Positions 5,747-6,074 of a stretch of DNA of 6,074 bases are shown one piece after another. A program made the position numbers and the translations under genes. The first letter of the stretch is position 1, and each line of letters begins with the position of its first letter. The notes below the pieces were generated by a model. That model saw only the letters and a list, made by a program, of their open reading frames with translations, ran no database searches and had not been told where the DNA came from. The stretch comes from Bacteroidota bacterium (GTDB lineage: Bacteria > Bacteroidota > Bacteroidia > Flavobacteriales > Flavobacteriaceae), in the NCBI GenBank assembly GCA_024278565.1, contig JAJRSY010000211.1, positions 1 through 6,074 on the forward strand, read 5' to 3'.

Positions 5747-5774
5747 CTTCGGGTGAAGTGCAAAAAAGCTTCGG
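5747..5774 (-). promoter_or_regulatory. Paired CTTCGG boxes 22 bp apart, upstream of copy B
   Basis: CTTCGG occurs at 5747-5752 and 5769-5774, with the same 22-bp period and nearly the same distance to the ATG (93-120 bp upstream) as in copy A. In this copy the first box also lies within a small stem (ACTTC-GGGT-GAAGT, 5746-5759) that is weaker in copy A. The function is unknown. Confidence 0.35.
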
Positions 5775-5782
5775 TGAACGTA

Positions 5783-6074
5783 TTCCACCTCATTTACCTC
5801 TAATCGAAGAGATTGGTTTTTTATCGGAATAAAACGCTTTTTCTTTTTTTTGGGAATAACTATTAGTTTCAATATTAAAGTACTCATTCTAATTCAACAA
5901 ATGGTTTGAAATTCTGATATATAGATTGTTAATCAATGGCGTCCTAAACGATTTTGATGGAATATATAATCACCGTGATTAGTGGTTTTACAGCTTATAT
6001 TTCTTCATTTCCCAAAACAATCCCCCTATGTTTTTTATAAATATCAGGTGCTGTCCTAAACAGTATTATTGATA
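5783..6074. other. AT-rich intergenic region with no visible gene
   Basis: No reading frame here has a credible start or composition. Visible details are a dyad TAATCA-CCG-TGATTA at 5967-5981, which could be an operator, and a 9-bp direct repeat GTCCTAAAC at 5941-5949 and 6053-6061. The second lies inside CTGTCCTAAACAG, whose ends are self-complementary. The right edge of the window may cut into a further gene or element. Confidence 0.4.

Larger units (their letters stand above)
5420..5782. repeat. Direct repeat copy B: small secreted protein gene plus leader
   Basis: This is the second copy of the segment at 2091-2454, in the same orientation and about 3.3 kb away. The leader is one base shorter. 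The best-kept leader blocks are the hairpin before the ATG, CTTGATTCGTTCAA, GCAAGACTTCGG and GCTTCGGTGAACGTA. The least-kept block is the roughly 20 bp just upstream of the hairpin (5687-5705). Confidence 0.85.

Overview
The window looks like a chromosomal stretch from a member of the Bacteroidota, most probably the Flavobacteriaceae. The evidence is AT-rich intergenic DNA, A-rich sequence instead of Shine-Dalgarno sites before the start codons, short signal peptides ending in AQAQ or YAQ, a SigZ-like ECF sigma factor and a WYL-type regulator. This placement rests on pattern recognition, not on a database search.

Layout from left to right. Bases 1-218 hold a GC-rich repetitive element with 15-bp inverted ends and internal hairpins. 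Bases 316-478 hold a second element, a long imperfect palindrome with perfect 12-bp ends. It lies directly before a SigZ-like sigma factor gene (498-1109, +). Next is a secreted class A acid phosphatase/PAP2-type gene (1153-1995, +) with a one-base frameshift at about 1910-1912. The last catalytic motif (SR...H...D) and the true C-terminus sit in another frame, up to 2054. A 77-residue secreted protein gene of unknown function (2092-2325, -) faces it. A VOC-fold protein gene (2632-3003, +) follows and ends at a good hairpin terminator. Then comes a tight pair: a WYL transcriptional regulator (3078-3806, +) and, one base after its stop codon, a lipoprotein of the phospholipase D/cardiolipin synthase family (3808-5373, +). 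A second, nearly identical copy of the 77-residue gene (5421-5654, -) comes next. The last 290 bases hold no gene that I can see.

The most interesting structure is the pair of direct repeats at 2091-2454 and 5420-5782. Each carries the small secreted protein gene plus about 128 bp of upstream leader. In both copies a hairpin with 8-9 bp arms ends exactly 4 nt before the ATG, and two CTTCGG boxes lie exactly 22 bp apart. The coding part is about 95% identical and the leader about 82% identical, so the coding part is the more constrained. The repeats bracket the VOC, WYL and PLD genes, which could be lost by recombination between them.

Functionally, the WYL/PLD pair is probably a regulator co-expressed with an envelope phospholipid enzyme. 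The sigma factor and phosphatase may share a transcript, because only 43 bp separate them and no terminator is visible. I see no defence system, CRISPR array, tRNA, rRNA or intact transposase.
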